Shown here piece by piece: positions 49,417 to 58,492 of a DNA stretch of 64,000 nt. The position numbers and the translations under genes are program-made. This stretch comes from Viridibacterium curvum. GTDB taxonomy: Bacteria; Pseudomonadota; Gammaproteobacteria; Burkholderiales; Rhodocyclaceae. The stretch is from contig NZ_BAABLD010000008.1 in NCBI RefSeq assembly GCF_039544165.1, forward strand, positions 434,001 to 498,000. The letters run 5' to 3'. A model generated the notes under the pieces. That model was not told the DNA's origin and did not search any database. It saw nothing but the letters and a program-made list of their open reading frames with translations. Numbering within the stretch: position 1 is the first letter of the stretch; every line of letters starts with the position of its first letter.

Positions 49417-50222
49417 CACCTCTTGCTCCCATCGTCATACTTGAACCCCAGTCCGATTACGCATGTTTCGTCCTTGTCTTCGCCTTGGCTGACTTTGAAC
49501 TGCCCATTCTGGAAAAGCATGGCTGAATCGCTCCCGTCAAAGAACACGGCATGCTTGCAACCTTGCGCGATGAATTTGTCTCGTACGTCACCGATGGATT
49601 TGCCGGGAGTCCCGTGAGCCTGAACATAGATAAACAATCTATTGGCCGATACGCCGAGACAGGTTTTACCCAGCTGGAACTCCTCGTCCGCGTCTCGCTT
49701 CGCAAATGCAGTGAACTTGGCAGAGCTTCGTTGACGCAAGCTTGACGCAAACTCACCTGGTTCACCAATTGGCGGAGCATTGGCAGCAGTGCCAGCTAAA
49801 TACTGATTGCGGCTGCCATAGGCGAGACCATTGATGATCAAGGGGCCGAGACCACTCAAACCTACGGAGCTGTCTGTGGGTGGATCGCCTTTGCCACTGA
49901 CAAATGCTTGTGTGAGATCACCACTCACCGCTTTTTCTTTGTAGTACGCAATGAAAAAATCCTGCGGCCGTTTGGTGCCTGCAATCACCGTCTTGTTGTG
50001 AACTACGATGCCTTGCACCGTCGTGTTGTCTGGATCCAGACGGGGATGGCCAGACAAAGCGGATAGCGCACCGAAACCAGACAGATCGTAGAAGTTGGCA
50101 TTGATCACCACGCTGAGTGTTTTTCCTTCCCGCGCGACCGTCTCGCTGAAGTACTCCTTGCGCTTCCGTAGTACGGGCCTGATCTCAAAAGGCGGCTTGA
50201 TCTCTATAAAAAAATCGCTCAT
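49416..50222 (-). CDS. Phosphodiester glycosidase (NAGPA-like) protein, candidate T6SS effector
   Basis: This 268-aa protein has TLSVVINANFYDLSGFGALS early and HAVFFDGSDSAMLFQNGQF late. These match the NAGPA/phosphodiester glycosidase domain, which removes GlcNAc-1-phosphate-type groups or cleaves phosphodiester-linked sugars. No signal peptide is seen, consistent with delivery by a secretion needle. It starts 14 bp after the stop of a 1040-aa VgrG and is coupled to a small membrane protein. The local base composition is more AT-rich than the chromosome. A cell-envelope target such as teichoic-like or lipid-linked glycan is a guess. An upstream ATG at 50264 would overlap vgrG. Confidence 0.72.
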   Translation of the reverse strand: MSDFFIEIKPPFEIRPVLRKRKEYFSETVAREGKTLSVVINANFYDLSGFGALSALSGHPRLDPDNTTVQGIVVHNKTVIAGTKRPQDFFIAYYKEKAVSGDLTQAFVSGKGDPPTDSSVGLSGLGPLIINGLAYGSRNQYLAGTAANAPPIGEPGEFASSLRQRSSAKFTAFAKRDADEEFQLGKTCLGVSANRLFIYVQAHGTPGKSIGDVRDKFIAQGCKHAVFFDGSDSAMLFQNGQFKVSQGEDKDETCVIGLGFKYDDGSKR

Positions 50223-50236
50223 CTCATCACCAGATA

Positions 50237-53200
50237 TCAGTTGTCCGCCAGTTTGCTTCGCCATTCCGCAACCAGTTCTTTATCCGCCTGGGCGCTTGCA
50301 GACTTTGTGAGGTCATCGATAGCCAATTGCAGTCTGTAATAGCCCACTGTGAGCACTTGATCTCGCCAGTAAGCCTGCGATCTTCCTTGGGCAATTCCTT
50401 TGTCTTTTGACACCTCACGCAAGATCTCAATCTGCTTATCTAATGACGAAGTGGCATTACCGTATGATTTGGCGTACTGAACTCTGCTCTCCAATTTGAA
50501 TTGTTCACTCCCTATGGATGCCGCCGCGAACGCCCCACTGAACTGCTTCTCGGGCGTGATGAAGTACGCCTTACCCGATGAAGATATCCAGTAGTCCCTG
50601 ATCGTCACATCGCCCAGTTGAAAGTACGAGTTGGGGCTGATTGGCTGTCCATCCACCCTCTCAGCTTTAACCATCACGTTCTGTGTGAAGGAGAGTGTGG
50701 ACGGAGTGACTCGTAGAATCGGTAGCGACTCGTTATCGCGCAGAGATTTCTCGTCCCCTGCTTCAACCGCAGAACTCACGGCGAACACCGCTTGCCCTGT
50801 GGGCAGGGCCCCAAGGCTCGCCGCCGCACTCCCCCCACCCGCCATCACATGGCTAGCCCCCTTCGCCGTGAAGTTGCCCGGACACGCAAAGGTGATGTTC
50901 GCGCCTTCGAGCGTGATTGACGATTGCCCTGCCTGCAGCACGATCTTGCTGCTGGCGAGGATGTGGATCTCATCGTTTGAGCTGGTGACCGTGACGTTCT
51001 GGTCGGCCAGCACTTCGAGCGGGCCGTCGTGAGACTGGATGCTGAGCGGGCTGTTGGCGGCGATGGCTTTGATGCCGCCGGCGTGGGTGTAGAGGCTGGT
51101 GGCGTCGCCACTGACGAGGCTAGCGGTGTGCTGGGCGGTGATCTGGGTGTCGGCCTGCACGGTGGTGCTGAGTTGCTCGCCGGCGAAGAGGCTGCTGCTT
51201 TGCGGTGTCGTCAGCGCGATGCTGGCGGGGGCTTCGATGAGGATGGCGGGGGAACTGAAGCTCTTGATGTCGCGGTCGGGTTGGTCATTGCCGTCTTTCT
51301 TCGCTTCTTCGGGATGGATCTTTTGCTGGAAGGCGTCGATCTGTTTGGTTTGTGCGAGCGGGTCGGCTTCGGATTGGCTGGCGGCGTCGGAGAGTCGGTT
51401 GGCGGTGTCGTGGGCGGCTTTGAGCTGGCCTGCGGCCTCACTGGTGTCGAGCTGGGTGCTGGTGGCGTTCTGGCGGGCGGTGGTGGAGAGGAGCATGCCT
51501 TGGGCGGCGCGAGTGATGCTCCAGCCGTCGGTGCGCAGTTCAAACCCTTGGCCACGGTAGGCGCCACGCTGGCTGTTGGTGGGGGTCTGGTGGATGAGGT
51601 AGCCGAGGTTGAGTTCGCTACGGGCGAAACTGGTGGCGAGCCGCGTGCGTAGCTGGCCGGTGGCGTCATCGAGTTGCCATTGGCTCCAGCCTTGTCCGTC
51701 TAGCGTGGGGGCATGGAAGCCGGCGAGGATGCCGGGGTGGTTGGCGCTGCTGCCTTCGCCGGCGGGCCAGGGAGGTGCGTCTTGGCCGTTGTAGAGCTGG
51801 GCGACGATGATGGGGCGATCCGGATCGCCGTTCAGGAAGTCGACCAGCACTTCTGTGCCCACGCGTGGCGTGAAGCTGCTGCCCCAGTTGGGGCCGGCGA
51901 GGCTTTCGGCTACGCGCACCCAGGTGCCGTTGCTGTCGTCGCCCGTGGCGCGCTCGGTGTCGCTGGTGAGACCCCCCACGAGCGGAGCGGCGCCGCGCTG
52001 CCAGGGGAACTGGATCTTGATGCGGTGATCGCGTTCAGCGTGGGTGCTCGTGCCCGCTTTCGCCTTGGCGGTGCCGACCACGATGGCGCTTTGCAGGCCG
52101 GGCATGTGGGGCTTGGGTAGCGGCTGGGGAACTAGCGGGAGCTGGGCGCGCGTGCAGACGATGCGATTGCGGTAGGTGCCGGGTTCGACATCACTGTCGA
52201 CGGCCAAGCCTTCGATCCGCTTGGCGTTGCTGTCGAGGTTGTTGGCCGCTTCGTGCTGAACACGCAGCACTGTGAAGCGGGCAGCATCGCCATGATAGTG
52301 CGGGTGCTGCAGCACAGTGAATTGCTGGCTGGGCGCGAGCTGGCGCACGGTGCCTTGTGCAGTGTGGGCTTCCATGCAGAGCGCGATGGCCTGCGTGCGC
52401 AGCGTGGCTTGGCGGCTGGCTTCTTCGGCACTGTCGTAGCGGTAGGCGCCGGAGCCATCGAAGGATTCGAGCGTGGGGACGTTGCCGAGACCGCCGAAGG
52501 GAGCGCCGTCTACATCGCTTTGGCCGTTGAGGGCGACGAGTTGCTTGTAGTCCCAACTGGCCAGCGTGACATCGTTGGTCAGCACTTCCTGCCGGGTGTG
52601 CCATTGCTGGAAGCTGTCGCTGCCCTCGGTGGCGCCTGCGCGATGAAAACGAATGAGTGCTTGAGGACAAGCAGCCAGGTCTTGCGCGCTGTCGAAGATG
52701 ACGAGCTTATGCAGCGAATGCGGTGGCGTATCGCCGCTCTGGCCTGATGCGGCGGTCTGGTCGTGTTCGAAGCGGTAGCTGAGCCCTTCGCTGGCGAGCA
52801 GACGAGAAGCGAAGGCGAGATCGCTCTCGCGGTACTGGATGGTGAGGCTTCGGGGCTTGAGGGGCTGGGTAAGGCGGAACTCGTAGCTCGCTATGCCGCA
52901 TTCGTCGAAGAGCTGATGCAGGATGTCTTCAGCACTCTGGTCCTGGAAGATGCGTGCGTTGCGACGCTCCGCGAGGACGGCGAGCCAGGGCTGCATGCGC
53001 AGGCGGTAGCGAGCCAATCCGCCATCCGAACCGAGCTGTCCTGCGAGGGTGACATACCCGTGCCACTGACGATGGCTGCGGCCGTCGGCGAGCAGCAATC
53101 TCAACGTGACGGGCTGGCCGATGAGGCTGGCGAGCGAAAAGTGCGCGTTGGTGGACAGGCAGTCGATGTCGAAGCAGGAGACCTGAGAAACACCCTCGCT

Positions 53201-53359
53201 GCCGATGAAGCGTTCGGGCACCAGCGCTGCGTCGGGCAGGCAGGTGGTCAATGAGAGGAGTCGGGCGTTCTGTGTGAGGGCTTTGAGGAAGGACTCACGA
53301 CTGGGGAGGGAGATGCCTGCGCCTTTGCTTGCCCAGCTTTGCATTGACTCGGAAGCCAT
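50237..53359 (-). CDS. vgrG: VgrG spike protein of T6SS, copy 2, with C-terminal extension
   Basis: The protein has 1040 aa. The gp27-like N-terminal half includes LFDECGIASYEFRLTQPLKP and LASEGLSYRFEHDQT. The gp5 OB-fold region has NWGSSFTPRVGTEVLVDFLN and GDPDRPIIVAQLYNGQDAPP. A DUF2345 domain (about residues 690-850) holds QSSITLEGANITFACPGNFT. About 170 further residues form an unrecognised C-terminal extension (from about 870), ending LVAEWRSKLADN. The extension and the cargo genes downstream are AT-richer than the rest. It forms the spike tip that carries the following effector. It is unlike copy 1, which has a repetitive stalk and no DUF2345. Confidence 0.93.
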   Translation of the reverse strand: MASESMQSWASKGAGISLPSRESFLKALTQNARLLSLTTCLPDAALVPERFIGSEGVSQVSCFDIDCLSTNAHFSLASLIGQPVTLRLLLADGRSHRQWHGYVTLAGQLGSDGGLARYRLRMQPWLAVLAERRNARIFQDQSAEDILHQLFDECGIASYEFRLTQPLKPRSLTIQYRESDLAFASRLLASEGLSYRFEHDQTAASGQSGDTPPHSLHKLVIFDSAQDLAACPQALIRFHRAGATEGSDSFQQWHTRQEVLTNDVTLASWDYKQLVALNGQSDVDGAPFGGLGNVPTLESFDGSGAYRYDSAEEASRQATLRTQAIALCMEAHTAQGTVRQLAPSQQFTVLQHPHYHGDAARFTVLRVQHEAANNLDSNAKRIEGLAVDSDVEPGTYRNRIVCTRAQLPLVPQPLPKPHMPGLQSAIVVGTAKAKAGTSTHAERDHRIKIQFPWQRGAAPLVGGLTSDTERATGDDSNGTWVRVAESLAGPNWGSSFTPRVGTEVLVDFLNGDPDRPIIVAQLYNGQDAPPWPAGEGSSANHPGILAGFHAPTLDGQGWSQWQLDDATGQLRTRLATSFARSELNLGYLIHQTPTNSQRGAYRGQGFELRTDGWSITRAAQGMLLSTTARQNATSTQLDTSEAAGQLKAAHDTANRLSDAASQSEADPLAQTKQIDAFQQKIHPEEAKKDGNDQPDRDIKSFSSPAILIEAPASIALTTPQSSSLFAGEQLSTTVQADTQITAQHTASLVSGDATSLYTHAGGIKAIAANSPLSIQSHDGPLEVLADQNVTVTSSNDEIHILASSKIVLQAGQSSITLEGANITFACPGNFTAKGASHVMAGGGSAAASLGALPTGQAVFAVSSAVEAGDEKSLRDNESLPILRVTPSTLSFTQNVMVKAERVDGQPISPNSYFQLGDVTIRDYWISSSGKAYFITPEKQFSGAFAAASIGSEQFKLESRVQYAKSYGNATSSLDKQIEILREVSKDKGIAQGRSQAYWRDQVLTVGYYRLQLAIDDLTKSASAQADKELVAEWRSKLADN

Positions 53360-53565
53360 GAGGAATACGCCGTTGGAATCGTCGGGAAGCGACAGATTCT
53401 AGGGGGCTGGCAGGCGATGTGTCGGCGGCCAGATGGGCGGCGGTGTTTGCAAATACCCGGAGCTTCTAAACCCATAAACTCCCCGGCAAAAATAACAAAA
53501 ACGCGGATCAGCTCTCGGGGTTTCATCGTTCCGATTGTGCTTCGCGAGAAGCCTGAAGGCTTGCG
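53360..53565. other. Intergenic stretch between vgrG and the type III R-M operon
   Basis: These 206 bp show no gene. They should hold the promoter of the second vgrG island and the end of the restriction operon transcript. No clear terminator is visible. Confidence 0.4.
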
Positions 53566-56268
53566 CTACAGCTCGGCTTCAATGTTCTCCCAGCGCTTTT
53601 CCGTCACCATCACGAAGCGACAGCGTCCGTTTGAGAGATTCGCCCACAGTCCACCGATCAGGCGGTCATCCTCCGCGTTGGTCCATCCGTTCGCACCTTT
53701 GTACTCCACCACCAGCACGGGGCCAGGCTGCCCGTCGTGGTCCGGCAACTGGCATAGAAAGTCAGGGTAGAAACGCCCGTCCGCCTTCTGCAAAAAGAAG
53801 GAACTCCCGTCCCGATTGACGAGATTCCGCACCCAGAACTTCAAGCGCCCTTTCTGCGCCAGCATGTCGAGCTGGCAGGCGCAGGCGAATTCCTCTCCGC
53901 TGTCAAAATCGCCCATGCGCCCATAGAAATGCTTGCGGAAATCGAACACGCCGAAGCGATCGTCGTAGTCACGGCTCGGCGCGTAGATCGGCGGGAACTC
54001 GAATGCATACTCGTCGCTCACCGCAACCCGCTGCGACGCCTCTTCGCCGAACAAGGTTTGCTGGAAAGCCTTGCCCACCGCCTGCTTGCGCAGCGCCTTG
54101 ATCTGCGCTTCGAGCCGGTTGCGAATCAGGAACTTCTGCAAGTTGGCGCGTGCGAGCGTGTAACCCTCATTGCTCAGCAACTGGGTCAGCCAGCGCGCCA
54201 CGAAAGCGCGCTTGCTTGCATGCGTCAGCGAAGGTTCCGGGATGTTTTTGCACAGCCAGGTCGCAAGGCGCAGCTCATCCCAGTTCTCGGGTTTGTACAC
54301 GAGGCCCAGATCGCGTTGCAGGTCGGGCAGAAAGTGCGAGACCAGCTTTCCGCTGGCGTCATCAATATCAATCGAGCCACCTTCCGAGACCTTCAACGCA
54401 GCGCCCAACAGCTTCAGATCTTCGGCCGTGGGATTGGCATCGTAGGGCGACAGATCCCACGGGTACTCCAGCACTTCCGGGTCATCGAAGAGCTGCAGTT
54501 CGCCTTGCATGCGCAACGCCAGCTGGGGCACACGGAAGCGCTCGCCCAACTCGGCTGGCGTCTGGAAGAACTCAATGGCGGTAGTACGACTCACCTCAGC
54601 AGCCTCGGCAATCACTGCTACCGCCGCAGGCGATTGCACCGTCGCCTTGAGCGCTTCGGTTTCGTCTTCGGTGAGTGGCGCCTTGATGGTCAGCGTGTTG
54701 AGCTTGTTGTCCCACTCCAGCTTGTCGCGAATCGGCCTCGCCACCGCTTTCAGTTCCGGCTTTTCGCTTAAGGTCACGGTAACCGGATGCGCAATCAGCT
54801 TGCCGGAACTGAAGTCGAAGCGCTTCTGATCGGGTTTCGCCGCCATCACAAATTCAGCGACGGCACGGCGCTCAAATCCTGCGCCTGCAACCAGTCGGTC
54901 GCGCAGCGCCGCCGCTGTCTCGGCAAAATTGCGCGACACCACGAAGGCATACGACTGGTTCAGCTCCTTGGCCTTGCGATGGCTCGCTTCCGGCTGGCGC
55001 AGCACGCGACCCAGCAACTGCTCCACCGCCGTGGCAGAACTCAGCGAGGCCATGCTCACCAGAATGTAGGCAAAGGGGCAATCCCAGCCTTCGGCCAGCG
55101 CTTTCTGGGTGATGACGTACTTCACCCGGCAGGCCGGATCGGCAATGCCCAGCTTGAAGTCCGTGTCGATCTGCTCCAGGCCCTTTTCATCGCCGGTCGC
55201 CACCACGATCTCATCGGCCGGAATGGCGTGGTTGCTCATCAACTCCTGTCGCACCCGCTCGAAGTCCAGCGTATCCACGCCTGTGCGGCGTGGCTCAGAT
55301 TGAATCAGCACCAGCGGCCGCAGATACGCGCCACCGGCGCGGCGCTCATCGTCGGCCAGTTTCTGCAGCGCCTCGCGTCGCCCGATGGCGTCCGCCAGAC
55401 ACTGCTGCCAGTTCGGCTCGGTCTCCAGCAACACCGGCAGCTTGATCATCTCCGCCTGCTTCAGCTCGGCGGCGGAGACGCTGTGCAGCACATTGCTGGG
55501 CGTACGCTCCAGGTCCGGCGTGGCCGTCAGCTCCAGCACACCGCTGGGGCGGAAGCGCGCGAGCATGTCGAAAGCCAGCTCGGTGCGGCTGTTGTGCGCC
55601 TCATCCACGATCACAAAGGGGCGGCGCAGACGCAGCACGTTGGCCAGCGAATACGGCACAGTCTGCTCTGAACCTTCGCCCTCGGTCAGCAGCGCCGCGC
55701 GCTGGGCGGCTTCCAGATGCTCGAAGTGATGCATCAGCGCGCCGCTCGATTGATACACCTTGCGGCACTCCTCCTCTTCAACCTGGAAGGCCTGCCGGGT
55801 CGCCACGATGATCGTCGTGGAACTATCCAGCGTCGCACGCGTAACGGTCTTCGCCTCATCGAGGTCCAGCACCGTCAGCGGCCCCGCTTCGCGCAGCGCA
55901 GCGTGGTAGGGATGCAGCCTGTCCTTCAGCGCGCGCAGCGTCTGCTGGCGGATCGGTTTGCTCGGCACCAGCCACAGGATGACGCTGTGCTCCACCCGCA
56001 ACAGGTGCGTGTTGACCAGCGCGACACTCTTCGCCGCCAGCCAGGTCTTGCCGCCGCCCGTGGGCACGCGCAGACAGAAGTACGGCATGTCGGACGGAAA
56101 ACCGGAAAGGCCGTTGTACGCCAGCCCCTGCCCCCACAGCCGCTCCGTCGTAGCCGTGAAGGCAATCGATGGCGAAGGCAGCTCGTGGCAGGCCTGAAAG
56201 TACGCCTCTACGCTGGCGAGCAGCTGGTTCTGGTAAGGCTTGGCGGAAAACACATTGATCGCGCTCAT
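53566..56268 (-). CDS. res: Type III restriction enzyme, Res subunit
   Basis: This 900-aa DEAD/DEAH-box translocase-nuclease has Walker A CLRVPTGGGKTWLAAK (about residue 70) and the DEAH box FVIVDEAHNSRTELAF (about 220). The helicase motif VI region is SSATAVEQLLGRVLRQPEAS. A C-terminal PD-(D/E)xK nuclease pattern follows (FYPDFLCQL and VLVVEYKGANGW). With Mod it forms an EcoP-type complex that cleaves DNA after ATP-dependent communication between inversely oriented sites. It starts four bases after the mod stop and is part of the same operon. Confidence 0.93.
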   Translation of the reverse strand: MSAINVFSAKPYQNQLLASVEAYFQACHELPSPSIAFTATTERLWGQGLAYNGLSGFPSDMPYFCLRVPTGGGKTWLAAKSVALVNTHLLRVEHSVILWLVPSKPIRQQTLRALKDRLHPYHAALREAGPLTVLDLDEAKTVTRATLDSSTTIIVATRQAFQVEEEECRKVYQSSGALMHHFEHLEAAQRAALLTEGEGSEQTVPYSLANVLRLRRPFVIVDEAHNSRTELAFDMLARFRPSGVLELTATPDLERTPSNVLHSVSAAELKQAEMIKLPVLLETEPNWQQCLADAIGRREALQKLADDERRAGGAYLRPLVLIQSEPRRTGVDTLDFERVRQELMSNHAIPADEIVVATGDEKGLEQIDTDFKLGIADPACRVKYVITQKALAEGWDCPFAYILVSMASLSSATAVEQLLGRVLRQPEASHRKAKELNQSYAFVVSRNFAETAAALRDRLVAGAGFERRAVAEFVMAAKPDQKRFDFSSGKLIAHPVTVTLSEKPELKAVARPIRDKLEWDNKLNTLTIKAPLTEDETEALKATVQSPAAVAVIAEAAEVSRTTAIEFFQTPAELGERFRVPQLALRMQGELQLFDDPEVLEYPWDLSPYDANPTAEDLKLLGAALKVSEGGSIDIDDASGKLVSHFLPDLQRDLGLVYKPENWDELRLATWLCKNIPEPSLTHASKRAFVARWLTQLLSNEGYTLARANLQKFLIRNRLEAQIKALRKQAVGKAFQQTLFGEEASQRVAVSDEYAFEFPPIYAPSRDYDDRFGVFDFRKHFYGRMGDFDSGEEFACACQLDMLAQKGRLKFWVRNLVNRDGSSFFLQKADGRFYPDFLCQLPDHDGQPGPVLVVEYKGANGWTNAEDDRLIGGLWANLSNGRCRFVMVTEKRWENIEAEL

Positions 56269-56271
56269 CGC

Positions 56272-57876
56272 TCACACCTCCAGCGAGTAAGGGGTCTGCT
56301 TGAAGCTGATGCCCTCTCGCGCAGCACGTGCCCCCAGACGATTGGCCGCCGCATAGATGACCTTCGGCCCCGTGAAAGCCGGCAGCATCGCCAGCACCGG
56401 CCCGGTCAGCACATTGCCGCCGCCCACCGACTTGTCCTTCAGGATGCCGTTGTAGAGCAGGTAGATCGCGCGCCCTTCATGTACGCCCAGCAAGGGCGAA
56501 TCCGCCCTGCCTGCGTAACCGGTCTGCGTTTCCGAGAACCACACGAATTTCGCCAGGTCCACAAAGCTCACGTCATCGCGAATCTGGCCTTCGGCGGTGA
56601 AGAGCGGTTCTTTTGACAGGCGGCAGAACTGGAAGCCGCCGCCGAACCCCGCCACCTGCTCTCCCTTGGCGTTGGTGTAGCCCTGCGCGACTCGGCGCAC
56701 GCGTTCGGCAGTGACGTTTGGAGCGATGTGCTCGTCCATCTCGACCAGGATGAAGCGGCGATTGCCGCCGTCTTCGGCGTTTTGTTTCAGGACGGCGTGG
56801 GCAGTGGTGCCACTGCCGGCGAAGCTGTCTAGGATCAAGGAGGCTTGGTCAGTAGCGAGCGCAAGAATTCGCTGAATGAATCGCGCGGGCTTGGGTGTGC
56901 TGAAAAGAGTGCTTGCCGGGAGCTCAGAAAATATCGCCTTGAGATCGCTTTTCGCCTGTCTGTTGTGGCCTGTTTCTTCTAAATCAATCCACAAGCTAGA
57001 AGGTGGAAGAGCCTCCATATCCGCGAGGTATGTGCGACGCTTGATCGATTTGCCGTCGGAAGTGAAACGAATTTCCCCTGTGGCAAGCTTCTCCTCAAGT
57101 GTTGAACGAGACCAACGCCATCCGTTCTTGGGGTGCTGAACGACTTGGCCGTTCGGCGCGACAAGGTCGTACATGAGATTGGGGCGTGGTTTGGGAGAGT
57201 TCAGAGGATTTCCATCAAACCAAGGCCCACGTGGATCATTGTCGGGGTTATCAAAGTGGCTGCGTTTTTGTTCGTAGTTACCGGCTTTTCTGGGGCGCCA
57301 ATTGAGTGCTCTGGAGTAAATAACCAGGTGGTTGTGATCGGTGGAAAACTGCTTCGCGTCGTTGTTGCTGTTGTCTGATGACCTCCAAACGACTGACGCG
57401 ACGAAGTGTGCAACACCGAAAATCTCATCCATCATCAATCGCAACGTCGCGACCTCGTTGTCATCAATCGACACAAAGATCGCGCCATCCTCCCGAAGGA
57501 ACTGCTTTAACAACACCAGCCGCGGATACATCATGCACAGCCAGCGGTCGTGGCGATCCAACGTCTCGCCTTCCTTACCCACCGCCTCACCCAACCACTT
57601 GCGAATTTCGGGGCTGTTGACGTTGTCGTTGTAGGCCCAGCCCTCGTTACCGGTGTTGTACGGCGGGTCGATGTAGATGCACTTCACCTGCCCGGCGTAG
57701 CGCGGCAGCAGGGCCTTGAGTGCATGCAGGTTGTCGCCTTGCACGATCAGGTTGCCACTGTCCGCGCCGTCGTTCGGGCCGCAAGACAGGGCGGTGTCCG
57801 GCTCCAGAAGCCGGAACGGGACTTCCTTGTGGTGTTTCTCGACGGCTTTCTTGCCGATCCAGTCAAGCGTTGGCAT
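56272..57876 (-). CDS. mod: Type III DNA methyltransferase, Mod subunit
   Basis: This 534-aa beta-class N6-adenine methyltransferase has motif IV D70PPYNTG in CIYIDPPYNTGNEGW. The SAM motif FAGSGTTAHAVL follows later (about residue 360), the DPPY-before-FxGxG order of type III Mod proteins. Between them lies the target-recognition region (about 150-330). It methylates one strand of an unknown asymmetric site and directs Res. No simple-sequence repeat suggesting phase variation is seen. The gene is divergent from an HTH protein, with operator-like palindromes between. Confidence 0.93.
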   Translation of the reverse strand: MPTLDWIGKKAVEKHHKEVPFRLLEPDTALSCGPNDGADSGNLIVQGDNLHALKALLPRYAGQVKCIYIDPPYNTGNEGWAYNDNVNSPEIRKWLGEAVGKEGETLDRHDRWLCMMYPRLVLLKQFLREDGAIFVSIDDNEVATLRLMMDEIFGVAHFVASVVWRSSDNSNNDAKQFSTDHNHLVIYSRALNWRPRKAGNYEQKRSHFDNPDNDPRGPWFDGNPLNSPKPRPNLMYDLVAPNGQVVQHPKNGWRWSRSTLEEKLATGEIRFTSDGKSIKRRTYLADMEALPPSSLWIDLEETGHNRQAKSDLKAIFSELPASTLFSTPKPARFIQRILALATDQASLILDSFAGSGTTAHAVLKQNAEDGGNRRFILVEMDEHIAPNVTAERVRRVAQGYTNAKGEQVAGFGGGFQFCRLSKEPLFTAEGQIRDDVSFVDLAKFVWFSETQTGYAGRADSPLLGVHEGRAIYLLYNGILKDKSVGGGNVLTGPVLAMLPAFTGPKVIYAAANRLGARAAREGISFKQTPYSLEV

Positions 57877-58001
57877 AGGTTACGCAGGCTTCACAAAAAG
57901 CTTGCGGCCACAGCGGCCGCAACGTAACCAAAAGTCTAACAGTAAGCGTAACCAGTTACGCCAGTTCAGTAACTGCCAGTCACGGAACCTAGCGTTCCGG
58001 C
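57877..58001. promoter_or_regulatory. Divergent R-M promoter region with repeated GTTACG palindromes
   Basis: GCGTAAC CA GTTACGC at 57946-57961 is a palindrome with 7-bp arms. Half-sites GGTTACGC at about 57879 and ACGTAACC at about 57922 repeat the core, and CAGTT..AACTG at 57962-57975 follows. This fits operators for the divergently encoded HTH protein controlling mod-res. Confidence 0.6.
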
Positions 58002-58403
58002 ATGAACCCGACCAAACAAGCTTTTGCCGAGCGCCTGATTGCCGCGATGCAGGCCATGGGCCTGGAACCCAAGCCAGCCGTTCTGGAGCGGGAATTCAAC
58101 CAGCGCTACTGGGGCAAAGCGATGACCTTGCATGGCGTGCGGCGCTGGTTGCGTGGCGAAACCTTGCCAAGTCACGAGAAGTTGCTGGTGCTTGCGGAAT
58201 GGTTACGTTTGCAACCGCAGGAGTTACGTGACGGGCCGGAGGTCGAAGCGCGCATCCGCAAAGCCAAGGCGCGCTGGGATGAGGGCGTGGGGTACACCGA
58301 ACGCGAAGTGTTCGAAGCCTTCCTGAAGCTGCCGCCCGACAAACGCAAAGTGGTTCGCGAAGTGATCCTGGCCTTCGCCAAGGCACAAAACCCCGACGCC
58401 TGA
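58002..58403 (+). CDS. HTH (XRE-like) regulator beside type III R-M genes
   Basis: This 133-aa protein begins MNPTKQAFAERLIAAMQAMG. It contains LHGVRRWLRGETLPSHEKLL, a Cro/XRE-type helix-turn-helix pattern like that in small controller and phage repressor proteins. The C-terminal part (VFEAFLKLPPDKRKVVREVI) is helical. It is divergent from mod with a 125-bp gap holding repeated palindromes, so a control role for the restriction operon is likely but unproven. It ends 89 bp before the glmS stop. Confidence 0.78.
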   Translation: MNPTKQAFAERLIAAMQAMGLEPKPAVLEREFNQRYWGKAMTLHGVRRWLRGETLPSHEKLLVLAEWLRLQPQELRDGPEVEARIRKAKARWDEGVGYTEREVFEAFLKLPPDKRKVVREVILAFAKAQNPDA

Positions 58404-58492
58404 TCAGACGGTTCAACAACCTGCTGGCTCAGGCGTTCTCGCTGCTGCCCGCGATAAAGGAATGCCGCTGGATATCGTCGTGGCTTCCAGCC

